Assembly (NCBI GenBank): GCA_027488395.1
Contig: JAIYBT010000006.1
Span: 1-64,000, forward strand
Reading direction: 5' to 3'
Length of the DNA: 64,000 nt
From: Methylophilaceae bacterium
GTDB lineage: Bacteria > Pseudomonadota > Gammaproteobacteria > Burkholderiales > Methylophilaceae
The notes under the pieces were generated by a model, which worked only from the letters and a program-made list of their open reading frames with translations, ran no database searches and was not told where the DNA came from. Positions 53,493-61,249 of this stretch are shown here, piece by piece (within the stretch, counting starts at the first letter, position 1; every line of letters begins with the position of its first letter). A program made the translations under genes and the position numbers.

Positions 53493-56400
53493 ATGAGCCG
53501 TTTTTTTATTGATCGCCCGATCTTTGCATGGGTGATTGCCATTTTGATGGCATTGGCAGGCTTGATTGCCATCAAGCAGTTACCGATTGCGCAATATCCT
53601 GATATTGCCCCGCCCGTCGTGAATATTGCAGCGACTTACCCTGGCGCTTCAGCAAAAGTGGTCGAAGAAACGGTGACATCGATCATCGAGCGTGAAATGA
53701 ATGGCATGCCCGGCCTCATGTATGTGTCTGCGACCAGCAATCAGGGCATGGCCTCCATCAGTGTCACCTTCCGTCAGGGCACCAACCCAGACTTGGCAGC
53801 CGTTGATGTACAAAATCGCCTCAAAAGTGTCGAAGTCCGTTTGCCTGAAATCGTGCGACGCAGTGGCATTACCGTGGAAAAATCCGCAGACAGTTTTCAG
53901 TTGATCGTCTCCCTGACTTCCGACGATCACCGTTACAGCGAAATTGATTTAGGCGAGTTAGCCGCTGCCACGGTAATGCCGACGCTGAAACGCGTGCAAG
54001 GCGTGGGCAAAGTGCAGTCGTTTAGCCCCGAATACGCCATGCGTATCTGGCCAGATCCTCAAAAAATGGCGGGCCTTCATGTCAGTGTCGGCGAACTATC
54101 CAATGCCTTACGTAGTTACAACGCACGCCTGACCCTTGGCCAAGTGGGGGCAAGCGGTGTACCTGATGGCTCGCCGCTGAGTGTTGCTCTAGAAACCGAA
54201 GCCACCCTGAAAACAGTCGAAGATTTTGCCAATGTACCGATACGTGTAATGGCGGATGGTGCTGCATTGTTGGTGAAAGACATTGCTCGTGTCGAGCTGG
54301 GTAGCAGCGACTATACCTATCGTTCCAAGGTCAATGGGAAAAACGCCGCTGGCATGGCGATTAAATTAGCACCGGGATCTAACGCAGTCGAAACCATACA
54401 ACGGGTGAAAGCGGCCATGGTGCAAATGCAGCCGTATTTCCCCCCCAATGTGACGTTTCAGCTGTCGTATGACGCGTCGGCGTTTGTGGCGATTTCAATC
54501 AAAAAAGTGGTGCAAACCCTTATTGAAGCGATGTTGCTGGTGTTTGTCGTGATGTACTTATTTATGCAAAATCTGCGCGCCACGTTGATTCCAACCGTGG
54601 TGGTGCCGATTGCCTTGTTGGGTACATTTGCGGTCATGTACGCCTTAGGCTACTCCATCAATGTGCTCACCATGTTTGGCATGGTGCTGGCCATTGGTAT
54701 TTTGGTGGATGATGCCATTGTCGTGGTCGAAAACGTCGAGCGATTGATGGGGGAGGCGGGGTTGTCCGCGTATGACGCAACGGTAAAAGCCATGTCGCAG
54801 ATCAGTGGTGCTGTGATCGGCATTACCGCGGTACTGGTGTCGGTATTTATTCCAATGGCAATGTTTAGTGGCGCAGTCGGCAATATTTACCGCCAATTTT
54901 CATTGGCGTTGACTGTATCCATTAGTTTTTCAGCCTTCTTAGCGTTGTCACTGACGCCTGCGCTGTGTGTGACGCTATTACGCCATGAGACTGGTCACAA
55001 AGCGCGCTTTTTTGTTTGGTTTAATCGCAGTGTGCAACGTATCACGGACCGTTACATGCAGGTCACCCGTGGCGTGCTCCACAAGCCCTTGCGTTGGTTG
55101 GCAGTGTTTATGTTGATTGTGACGGTAGTTGGCTGGTTATTGATCCGCTTACCAAGTGCATTTTTACCAGATGAAGATCAAGGTAACTTAATGGTCATGG
55201 TCTCGCTGCCACAAGGGGCAACCTTGGCAGAAACCGCAGATGTGCTTGGGCAGATGAGCCGTGATATTCAACAAACAGAACCCGTCGATATTATTTTTGA
55301 AATCAGTGGCTTTAGCTTTTACGGGACCAGCACGAATAGTGGCATGTTGTTTATTACATTGAAAGATTGGGCGGAGCGGCCAACCCATCAACAACAGGTA
55401 CAGGCGATTGTGGCACGCATCAATCAACAGTTTACTGGCCGGCCAAATGTGAGTACTTATGCCATGAATGCCCCGCCGTTACCTGAGCTGGGCAGCGTGG
55501 GTGGCTTTGATTTGAAATTAGTGGACAAGGCCAATGTGGGAAATGCGGCGTTAGCACAAGCGCGCGACCAACTGCTGGCGCAAGCCAATCGACAGCCAGC
55601 GCTCGCCAATGTCTTGTTTGCTGGTCTGTATGATACGCCTGTGGTGACCATGCAACTGCATCGCAGCAAAGCCAATGCGTTGGGCGTTTCCGTGGATGAA
55701 ATCAACGACACATTGGCCACCTTGCTCGGTTCTAACTATCTCGGTGATTTTGTCTATGGCAATCAAGTGCGTAGAGTATTGGTGCAAGCAGATGGCTCAC
55801 AACGGCAAACCTTGGAGGACTTACAAAAAATCCGTTTAAAAGTGGCCGACGGTCATTTGGTACCGTTAAGTTCGATCATGACGCTGGATTGGGGGATGGG
55901 CTCACCACAGCGCACACGGTTTAATGGGTTTCCTTCTTTTAATATCAATGGCGGCGCTGCACCTGGCTATAGCAGTGGCGATGCCATGCAAACAATGGAG
56001 CAGTTGGTGCAAGGCTTGGGACAAGGCATCGGCTTTGAATGGGCGGGACAATCCCTAGAAGAAAAGCAATCTGGCAGTCAAGCCATCCTGCTGTTTGGGT
56101 TGTCGATATTGATGGTATTTCTGGTATTGGCCGCACTGTATGAAAGCTGGGCGATCCCATTCGCAGTGATGTTGGTCGTGCCGCTGGGCGTATTGGGGGC
56201 GTTGCTGGCGGTGACCTTCCGCGGTTTACCCAATGATATTTATTTTAAAGTTGGTTTAATTGCAACCATAGGCTTATCTGCTAAAAACGCCATTTTGATC
56301 GTGGAGTTTGCCCGCGCGCAGGTGTTGCAAGGCATGTCGCTCCGCGAAGCCAGTTTATACGCAGCCAACGCGCGCTTGCGCCCAATTGTGATGACCTCGC

Positions 56401-56609
56401 TGGCGTTTGGTGTCGGTGTCATCCCATTGGCCTTTTCAAGCGGCGCTGCATCAGGGGCGCAAATCGCAATTGGTACCAGCGTGCTAGGCGGGATCATCAC
56501 CGCGACCGTGCTCGCGATCTTTTTTGTACCGTTATTTTTTATGATGATGGGGCGGTGGATCAAAAAACCAGTGACATCTGCAGGGAACGACCATGATGAT
56601 TCCATCTAG
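53493..56609 (+). CDS. acrB: RND multidrug efflux permease (AcrB/MexB type)
   Basis: The 1038-residue inner-membrane pump (HAE-1 family) exports drugs, dyes and solvents using the proton gradient. It shows the N-terminal SRFFIDRPIFAWVIAILMALAG, AQYPDIAPP, the proton-relay motif GILVDDAIVVVENVER in TM4, and a second copy region in TM10 (IGLSAKNAILIVEFAR). The size and 12-helix arrangement fit AcrB. The outer-membrane factor gene overlaps the 3' end by 17 bp. Confidence 0.96.
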   Translation: MSRFFIDRPIFAWVIAILMALAGLIAIKQLPIAQYPDIAPPVVNIAATYPGASAKVVEETVTSIIEREMNGMPGLMYVSATSNQGMASISVTFRQGTNPDLAAVDVQNRLKSVEVRLPEIVRRSGITVEKSADSFQLIVSLTSDDHRYSEIDLGELAAATVMPTLKRVQGVGKVQSFSPEYAMRIWPDPQKMAGLHVSVGELSNALRSYNARLTLGQVGASGVPDGSPLSVALETEATLKTVEDFANVPIRVMADGAALLVKDIARVELGSSDYTYRSKVNGKNAAGMAIKLAPGSNAVETIQRVKAAMVQMQPYFPPNVTFQLSYDASAFVAISIKKVVQTLIEAMLLVFVVMYLFMQNLRATLIPTVVVPIALLGTFAVMYALGYSINVLTMFGMVLAIGILVDDAIVVVENVERLMGEAGLSAYDATVKAMSQISGAVIGITAVLVSVFIPMAMFSGAVGNIYRQFSLALTVSISFSAFLALSLTPALCVTLLRHETGHKARFFVWFNRSVQRITDRYMQVTRGVLHKPLRWLAVFMLIVTVVGWLLIRLPSAFLPDEDQGNLMVMVSLPQGATLAETADVLGQMSRDIQQTEPVDIIFEISGFSFYGTSTNSGMLFITLKDWAERPTHQQQVQAIVARINQQFTGRPNVSTYAMNAPPLPELGSVGGFDLKLVDKANVGNAALAQARDQLLAQANRQPALANVLFAGLYDTPVVTMQLHRSKANALGVSVDEINDTLATLLGSNYLGDFVYGNQVRRVLVQADGSQRQTLEDLQKIRLKVADGHLVPLSSIMTLDWGMGSPQRTRFNGFPSFNINGGAAPGYSSGDAMQTMEQLVQGLGQGIGFEWAGQSLEEKQSGSQAILLFGLSILMVFLVLAALYESWAIPFAVMLVVPLGVLGALLAVTFRGLPNDIYFKVGLIATIGLSAKNAILIVEFARAQVLQGMSLREASLYAANARLRPIVMTSLAFGVGVIPLAFSSGAASGAQIAIGTSVLGGIITATVLAIFFVPLFFMMMGRWIKKPVTSAGNDHDDSI

Positions 56610-58002
56610 AAGCGCCAAACTGTTGACCATCATGCTGGCGATAGCGATCAATGGTTGCTCGCTGATGCCTGCGTATTTGCGTCCTAGCGCCCCTATCCCT
56701 GAAACTTACGCTAGCCTTGATGCTGACCCAACGCAATCTGTTAGTGAAACAGGTGTCGATGCCCCCCCTATGACTTGGCAAACCTATTTTGCCGATACCG
56801 ATGTACAACAGCTGATACAGATAGGCCTCACGCATAACCGTGACTTAAAAACGGCAGTCCTGCGTATCGAGGAAGCCAAAGCCCTCTACGGTATTCAACA
56901 AGCCGATCGCTTACCCACGCTACAAGGCACGCTCAACTACGACCGCAGCAAAACCGTGTTCAGCGCCGATCAAAGCTTTCGTGCCGAGTTGTTTCGGGTG
57001 GGGGTGGGCATTTCAGAATATGAAATTGACGTATTTGGACGTGTGAAAAGTTTGTCACAAGCTGCGCTTGAGCTTTACTTGGCCGAACAAGCACATCGGC
57101 AAACCGTGCAAACGCGATTAGTCACCGAAATTGTCACCCAATATGTCAATTATTTGGCCCTACATCAACAATCGACACTCGCCCAGCAAACCTTGGATGA
57201 ACGTAAACAAGCCCTCGCGCGGACGCAGCGTCGCTTTGAAGCGGGCGTAGATCAGGCGCTGGATGTGAAGGCTGCGCAGATTCAAGTCGAACAAGTACAA
57301 GCGCAACACGTGCAGTGGCAACGTCAACTGGCTGCGACGCAAAGTACGCTGTATTTGCTATTAGGTGAGCAGACCCAGCGTACGCCAATCCCCGTAAAAC
57401 CCCTGTCCGCGTTAACTTTGGCCGATATGCCGCCAGGCCTGCCTTCTAGTTTGCTGACACGCCGCCCCGATATTGTTGCCGCAGAGCATCAGCTCAAAGC
57501 CGCCAACGCAAATATTGGTGCGGCAAGAGCTGCATTTTATCCACGCCTACAACTGACCACCAATGGCGGTTTGGTGAATTCAGCATTGTCGAGGTTGTTT
57601 GCGGATAATGGCAGCAACTACTGGACCTTTAGCCCACAATTGACCATCCCGATTTTTAATGACGGTCGCAACAAAGCCAATTTAAATTTGGCCCAAACCC
57701 GCGAGCGCATCGAAATCACCAATTACGAAAAAACCATCCAAACTGCATTTAAAGAAGTCATGGATGGTTTAAACACGCGTCGCTTGATCGCCGAACAATT
57801 CGCTGCCACAGAACGTTTACGTATGCTTGAAGCCAGCCGTTTGCAATTGGTGAACCGCAAACTGGCGCAAGGCTTGGTGACGTATCTTGATCTGCTTGAT
57901 GCGCAACGTCATGTACTGGAGGCGCAATCGCAAAGCTTGCTGTTACAACAGCAGGCGTTGCAAAATCAAGTCCGCTTATTTCAAGCACTGGGGGGGCATT
58001 AA
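56593..58002 (+). CDS. RND efflux outer-membrane factor (OprM/NodT type)
   Basis: The 469-residue lipoprotein (lipobox INGC, about Cys22) is the TolC-like outer-membrane channel of the efflux system. Signature: duplicated helical halves, YEIDVFGRVKSLSQAALELYLA, RRFEAGVDQALDVKAAQ and RRPDIVAAEHQLKAANANIGAARAAFYPRL, plus LTIPIFNDGRNKANL. The start overlaps the acrB-like gene by 17 bp, so the three genes form one operon behind the TetR repressor. Confidence 0.95.
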   Translation: MMIPSRSAKLLTIMLAIAINGCSLMPAYLRPSAPIPETYASLDADPTQSVSETGVDAPPMTWQTYFADTDVQQLIQIGLTHNRDLKTAVLRIEEAKALYGIQQADRLPTLQGTLNYDRSKTVFSADQSFRAELFRVGVGISEYEIDVFGRVKSLSQAALELYLAEQAHRQTVQTRLVTEIVTQYVNYLALHQQSTLAQQTLDERKQALARTQRRFEAGVDQALDVKAAQIQVEQVQAQHVQWQRQLAATQSTLYLLLGEQTQRTPIPVKPLSALTLADMPPGLPSSLLTRRPDIVAAEHQLKAANANIGAARAAFYPRLQLTTNGGLVNSALSRLFADNGSNYWTFSPQLTIPIFNDGRNKANLNLAQTRERIEITNYEKTIQTAFKEVMDGLNTRRLIAEQFAATERLRMLEASRLQLVNRKLAQGLVTYLDLLDAQRHVLEAQSQSLLLQQQALQNQVRLFQALGGH

Positions 58003-58433
58003 TTCTTCTTAACAAACAGTGGTTGACGCGATGGCGTTTGTATTTTACGATGGCTTAAAATTTAACAATTCATTAACAATGTTAAATAAATTAACTCAGT
58101 CCGTAAGCAAACCAGCATGCTTGAACCAACATAGTGTGATTCAAGCTGCCAATATCTCAGAAAAGATCACTATGTCAGCAACGCCTTTATATTTCCACCC
58201 AGCCTTAAACGCAATCTTGATGGCGTTCATGCTGCCTTGTAGCATCGCAATGCGCCGCTCTGGCGCCAATCTTTCTGCCAACCCCTATCCGAGTGATTCG
58301 CCACAGCGGTGACCACCTCCTTAAGGGTTAGGCGGTGCTGTTGCGTCGTATCCTCCGACACGACATATGCACGTCATTGTTTCAATCTAAGTCTTTATGA
58401 CCGTATTTACTTTATCCATACAGCTTTTACACC
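58003..58433. other. Intergenic region between the efflux operon and brnTA
   Basis: This 431-bp region has no supported gene: an open frame at 58019-58312 lacks a ribosome site and recognisable features. It includes the segment CAGCATGCTTGAACC, similar to part of the hairpin at 25197-25229. Confidence 0.5.
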
Positions 58434-58706
58434 ATGATTACTTTTGAGTTTGATAAGGCCAAAAGTCAGGCCAATTTGCATCAACATGGCATTCATTTTA
58501 TCGCCGCGCAGGCGCTATGGGATGATTGCCGTTTACTTAAAATTCCCGTGCACACGGAAGATGATCCGAGGTATTTGGTCATCGGGTTAATCAACGATCA
58601 ACACTGGTCTGCGCTGATGCAAGATAGCGGTTCTAATATCGAGCTAATTGCGGTTAGACGCTCACTTACAGAGGAGGTAGCACTTTATGAAAGCCAAATT
58701 TTTTGA
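58434..58706 (+). CDS. brnT: BrnT family ribonuclease toxin
   Basis: The 90-residue protein matches BrnT, the RelE-fold ribonuclease of a type II toxin-antitoxin system: MITFEFDKAKSQANLHQHGIHF, LWDD, TEDDPRYLVIG and IELIAVRRSLTEEVALYE. The conserved Arg residues and a final Tyr are present. The antitoxin start overlaps its end by 20 bp, the usual tight toxin-first arrangement of brnTA. It lies downstream of the efflux operon with no sign of a mobile element. Confidence 0.9.
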   Translation: MITFEFDKAKSQANLHQHGIHFIAAQALWDDCRLLKIPVHTEDDPRYLVIGLINDQHWSALMQDSGSNIELIAVRRSLTEEVALYESQIF

Positions 58707-58911
58707 GCAGCAGTTTGAGCAAGGAATAGATCTCACGGCTGCGCTAGATATCACCCATGCCACGCGCGTGATGCAGGCACAAAAACGCGTGAACGTCGAT
58801 TTTCCGACATGGATGGTGGAGTCACTCGACCGCGAAGCCTTGAGATTAGGCGTTACGCGCCAATCTATTATTAAAGTATGGTTGGCAGAGCGGCTGGAAA
58901 AATCATTGTAG
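58687..58911 (+). CDS. brnA: BrnA antitoxin
   Basis: The 74-residue protein has the C-terminal ribbon-helix-helix-like region of BrnA (RVNVDFPTWMVESLDREALRLGVTRQSIIKVWLAERLE). BrnA binds BrnT through its N-terminal part and represses the operon. GGAGGT lies just before its ATG inside the toxin gene, favouring strong antitoxin translation. It is shorter than many BrnA proteins but has the essential parts. Confidence 0.88.
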   Translation: MKAKFFEQQFEQGIDLTAALDITHATRVMQAQKRVNVDFPTWMVESLDREALRLGVTRQSIIKVWLAERLEKSL

Positions 58912-59275
58912 GGTTGGCATCAAATTATCAGGCATGCTGATGGATGACTGCGTCTTCCAAATGCGATGCGCATCAGGAGTCATGACAACACTGTGTTGAC
59001 GATTGAACGCTTAATCAAATTCCAAGGAGTCAGGGTGTCCAGAGGATGATGTCGCTTGAAAGCATGACTTTTTGCATGCTTGAGACGTAACCTAGTCAAC
59101 GATGGAGATTCAATGCGCTGCACAATATTACTTTACGTTGAGCATTTCATGATGTTGAGCACGTCACTCACCCATCACGCACGATGATGCAGATTTAATC
59201 ACGCTGTCCATAGTGGTGCTTTCGGCATTTGCAGGTACTATCTGCCCTCTATCATTCTAAAAGCGTCCTTCCTGC
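58912..59275. other. Intergenic region between brnA and hflX
   Basis: This 364-bp stretch has no gene or clear repeat. It would hold the hflX promoter, which I cannot place with confidence. Confidence 0.5.
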
Positions 59276-60634
59276 ATGCAAAGTGAAATAAAAGCCCCCG
59301 TTATCCATGCCGTCGTGGCGGCCGTACAACTACCATCGGTCAGTGATATGGAGTTTGAATCCTCTCTCAACGAACTTCGCGAGTTGGCTAAAACCTTGGG
59401 CTACACGATCGTGCATACCTTTGTGCAAAAGCGCGCAGGCTTTGATATGACGGGCTATTTAGGCATTGGTAAGCGCGAGGAAATTCGCGCGTATGTACGC
59501 AGCCACGCTGTGGATGAAGCAGCGTTGGATGTCGATGCACTCAATATTGAGGCACTGTTGGTGGATCATGATATTTCACCGTCACAGGCGCGCAACCTCG
59601 AAATTGAAGTGGGTTGCGAAGTGATGGACCGCACCATGGTGATATTGGAGATTTTTCATCGTAATGCGCGCTCACGTGCGGCGCGGGCGCAGGTCGAGAT
59701 CGCCCGCTTGGGCTATATGGCGCCACGCTTGCGCGAGGCGGCCAAACTGGCAGGCCCGCAAGGGCGGCAACGCAGTGGCGCGGGTGGGCGCGGTGCAGGG
59801 GAATCGCACACCGAGCTGGATCGACGCAAGATTCGGGACCGCATTGCCGAGCTGCAGCAAGAGATTGTGATCATGGATGGCGAGCGCCGCACGCAACGTG
59901 CGCGGCGGCAGGAACGGCAGACGCTGGCTAATGTGGCGCTGGTGGGCTATACCAACGCTGGAAAATCGACGATGATGCGCGCACTCACTGGCAGCGAAGT
60001 GCTAGTCGCAAACAAACTGTTTGCGACGCTGGATACCACGGTGCGCGCCTTGCACCCAGAAAGCGTGCCACGCGTGTTGGTAAGTGATACCGTCGGTTTT
60101 ATTAAAAATCTGCCACATGGCTTGGTGGCTTCCTTTAAATCGACGCTCGATGAGGCGTTGGATGCGGCGCTGTTATTGCATGTGATTGATGCCAGCGATG
60201 CGGGGTTTGAGCGTCAGCTGGATGTTACTGATCAGGTGTTAGCGGAAATTGAGGCAGACACCGTGCCAAAAATTCGTGTGTTTAATAAAATTGATGACGT
60301 GGGTGATGCCGCAGCGCAAGCTGAATGTACCGCTGCGCTTAAGCGCAAATACCCTGATTGCATCGTCATGAGTGCACGACGGCCAGCGGAAGTGGCCGCT
60401 TTACGCCAAATCATTGTTGATTTTTTTCAACAAAATTTAGTAGTAGCTGAGCTGTTTTTGCCTTGGTCGGCGCAACAATTGCGCGGCAACCTCTACAACT
60501 CTTGTCAGGTACTGGAGGAACGTTCCGAAGAGGCAGGCACTGTGTTTACTCTACGGGGTGCCGCCAACGATATTCAACGGTTGCGTGATCAGCTAAGCCG
60601 ACCATCCTCCACACCCGCCGATAACGCCGACTAG
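59276..60634 (+). CDS. hflX: Ribosome-associated GTPase HflX
   Basis: HflX binds the 50S subunit and rescues or splits stalled ribosomes under stress. The 452-residue protein has its N-terminal HflX domain (residues 1-215, with GYLGIGKREEI and the glycine/Arg-rich GRQRSGAGGRGAGESHTELDRR linker) and a GTPase domain with GYTNAGKST (224-232), DTVGFI (271-276) and NKID (about 335). The C-terminal region contains NSCQVLEERSEEAG. It is not next to hfq or hflKC, its usual neighbours. A hairpin terminator follows. Confidence 0.94.
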   Translation: MQSEIKAPVIHAVVAAVQLPSVSDMEFESSLNELRELAKTLGYTIVHTFVQKRAGFDMTGYLGIGKREEIRAYVRSHAVDEAALDVDALNIEALLVDHDISPSQARNLEIEVGCEVMDRTMVILEIFHRNARSRAARAQVEIARLGYMAPRLREAAKLAGPQGRQRSGAGGRGAGESHTELDRRKIRDRIAELQQEIVIMDGERRTQRARRQERQTLANVALVGYTNAGKSTMMRALTGSEVLVANKLFATLDTTVRALHPESVPRVLVSDTVGFIKNLPHGLVASFKSTLDEALDAALLLHVIDASDAGFERQLDVTDQVLAEIEADTVPKIRVFNKIDDVGDAAAQAECTAALKRKYPDCIVMSARRPAEVAALRQIIVDFFQQNLVVAELFLPWSAQQLRGNLYNSCQVLEERSEEAGTVFTLRGAANDIQRLRDQLSRPSSTPADNAD

Positions 60635-60728
60635 ATGCAGCGTGGCGAGCGCAGCGCCAACGCCGTTTCCGCTGGATTTAAGGCACTGGGCGTCATGCTT
60701 CAGGTCTTTTCCAATCCGCACTTTTAGC

Positions 60729-60760
60729 ATGGACATGCCAATTGGCTTGTCCATTTTTTT
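60729..60760 (+). terminator. Intrinsic terminator after hflX
   Basis: ATGGACA and TGTCCAT form a stem around a self-complementary loop (TGCCAATTGGC), followed by TTTTTT. It separates hflX from the nrdAB promoter. Confidence 0.85.
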
Positions 60761-60827
60761 CGTTGCATCAACACTAAAATACCTAAAATTTTTTTGCTTT
60801 GCTAACAATGACTTAAACAATCAATCG

Positions 60828-60868
60828 CAATATATTGTGTTTTTATTGTTGAAAAGCCATATATATTG
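60828..60868. promoter_or_regulatory. Tandem NrdR boxes upstream of nrdA
   Basis: CAATATATTG (60828-60837), flanked by CG and TGT, is a very good NrdR core (consensus CwATATATwG within acaCwAtATaTwGtgt). A second site, ATATATATTG (60859-60868), matches at nine of ten. The two are 31 bp apart, three helical turns, the normal geometry of NrdR site pairs. The promoter should overlap them. nrdR is at 16176-16625. Confidence 0.78.
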
Positions 60869-60886
60869 ATTTAAAGTGCGATTTCG

Positions 60887-61080
60887 TACGGTATACAGCG
60901 CCAGATCTGGCGCTGTATTTAAAAGGGAATTTGGTGCCTGTATTTGCAAAAAATACCAAGCCAAAGCTGCCCCCGCAACTGTAATCAGCGAGTTGTTCAC
61001 CCGTCATGTGCCACTGAAGCAATTTGGGAAGGCCTGTGTGAACAATATTGACCTGAGAGCCAGGAGACCTGCCGTAGTGA
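60887..61080 (+). ncRNA. Cobalamin (B12) riboswitch in the nrdAB leader
   Basis: The leader contains the conserved elements of the cobalamin riboswitch in order: GGGAAttTGGTGcc (60925 on), GCTGCCCCCGCAACTGTAA (60968 on), CCACTGAAG..., GGGAAGGC (61026 on) and the B12 box AGCCAGGAGACCTGCC (61058-61073). The 5' end carries a palindromic stem (60894-60917) that may be part of the P1/P2 region. It should turn down nrdAB when adenosylcobalamin is plentiful. The expression platform lies between 61074 and the nrdA start. Confidence 0.93.
60894..60917. repeat. 24-bp perfect palindrome at the riboswitch 5' end
   Basis: CAGCGCCAGA joins directly to its reverse complement TCTGGCGCTG, with one further matching base pair on each side. 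It gives a long hairpin within the leader RNA or a dyad site in DNA. It precedes the conserved riboswitch core. Confidence 0.85.
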
Positions 61081-61148
61081 TGTTTTTTTAACGTTTGAGG
61101 CGGGGTGTCCTCGGCAGATGTTGTGATGTGTGGCTTGGGTGTTCTATG

Positions 61149-61171
61149 CTCAACTGTGCATTGCAGTTGAG
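61149..61171 (+). promoter_or_regulatory. Hairpin in the riboswitch expression platform
   Basis: CTCAACTG-TGCATTG-CAGTTGAG forms a perfect 8-bp stem between the B12 box and the nrdA ribosome site (61239-61243). It lacks a T-run, so switching may work through translation or an alternative structure rather than a simple terminator. Confidence 0.5.
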
Positions 61172-61249
61172 ATGTTTCTATCACAGTGATGCACTGCGTT
61201 AGAAGTGTCTACGCCATGTAACCTTCGCTTCCATTTTTGGGAGCAATCA

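Noticed and set aside
58019-58312. Open reading frame of 97 codons after the efflux operon
   Set aside because: No ribosome site, no recognisable domain, and the translated sequence has no consistent hydrophobic or helical pattern. Treated as non-coding.
60894-60917. 24-bp palindrome as an NrdR box
   Set aside because: It is GC-rich and does not match the AT-rich NrdR consensus; the real NrdR-like sites are at 60828 and 60859.
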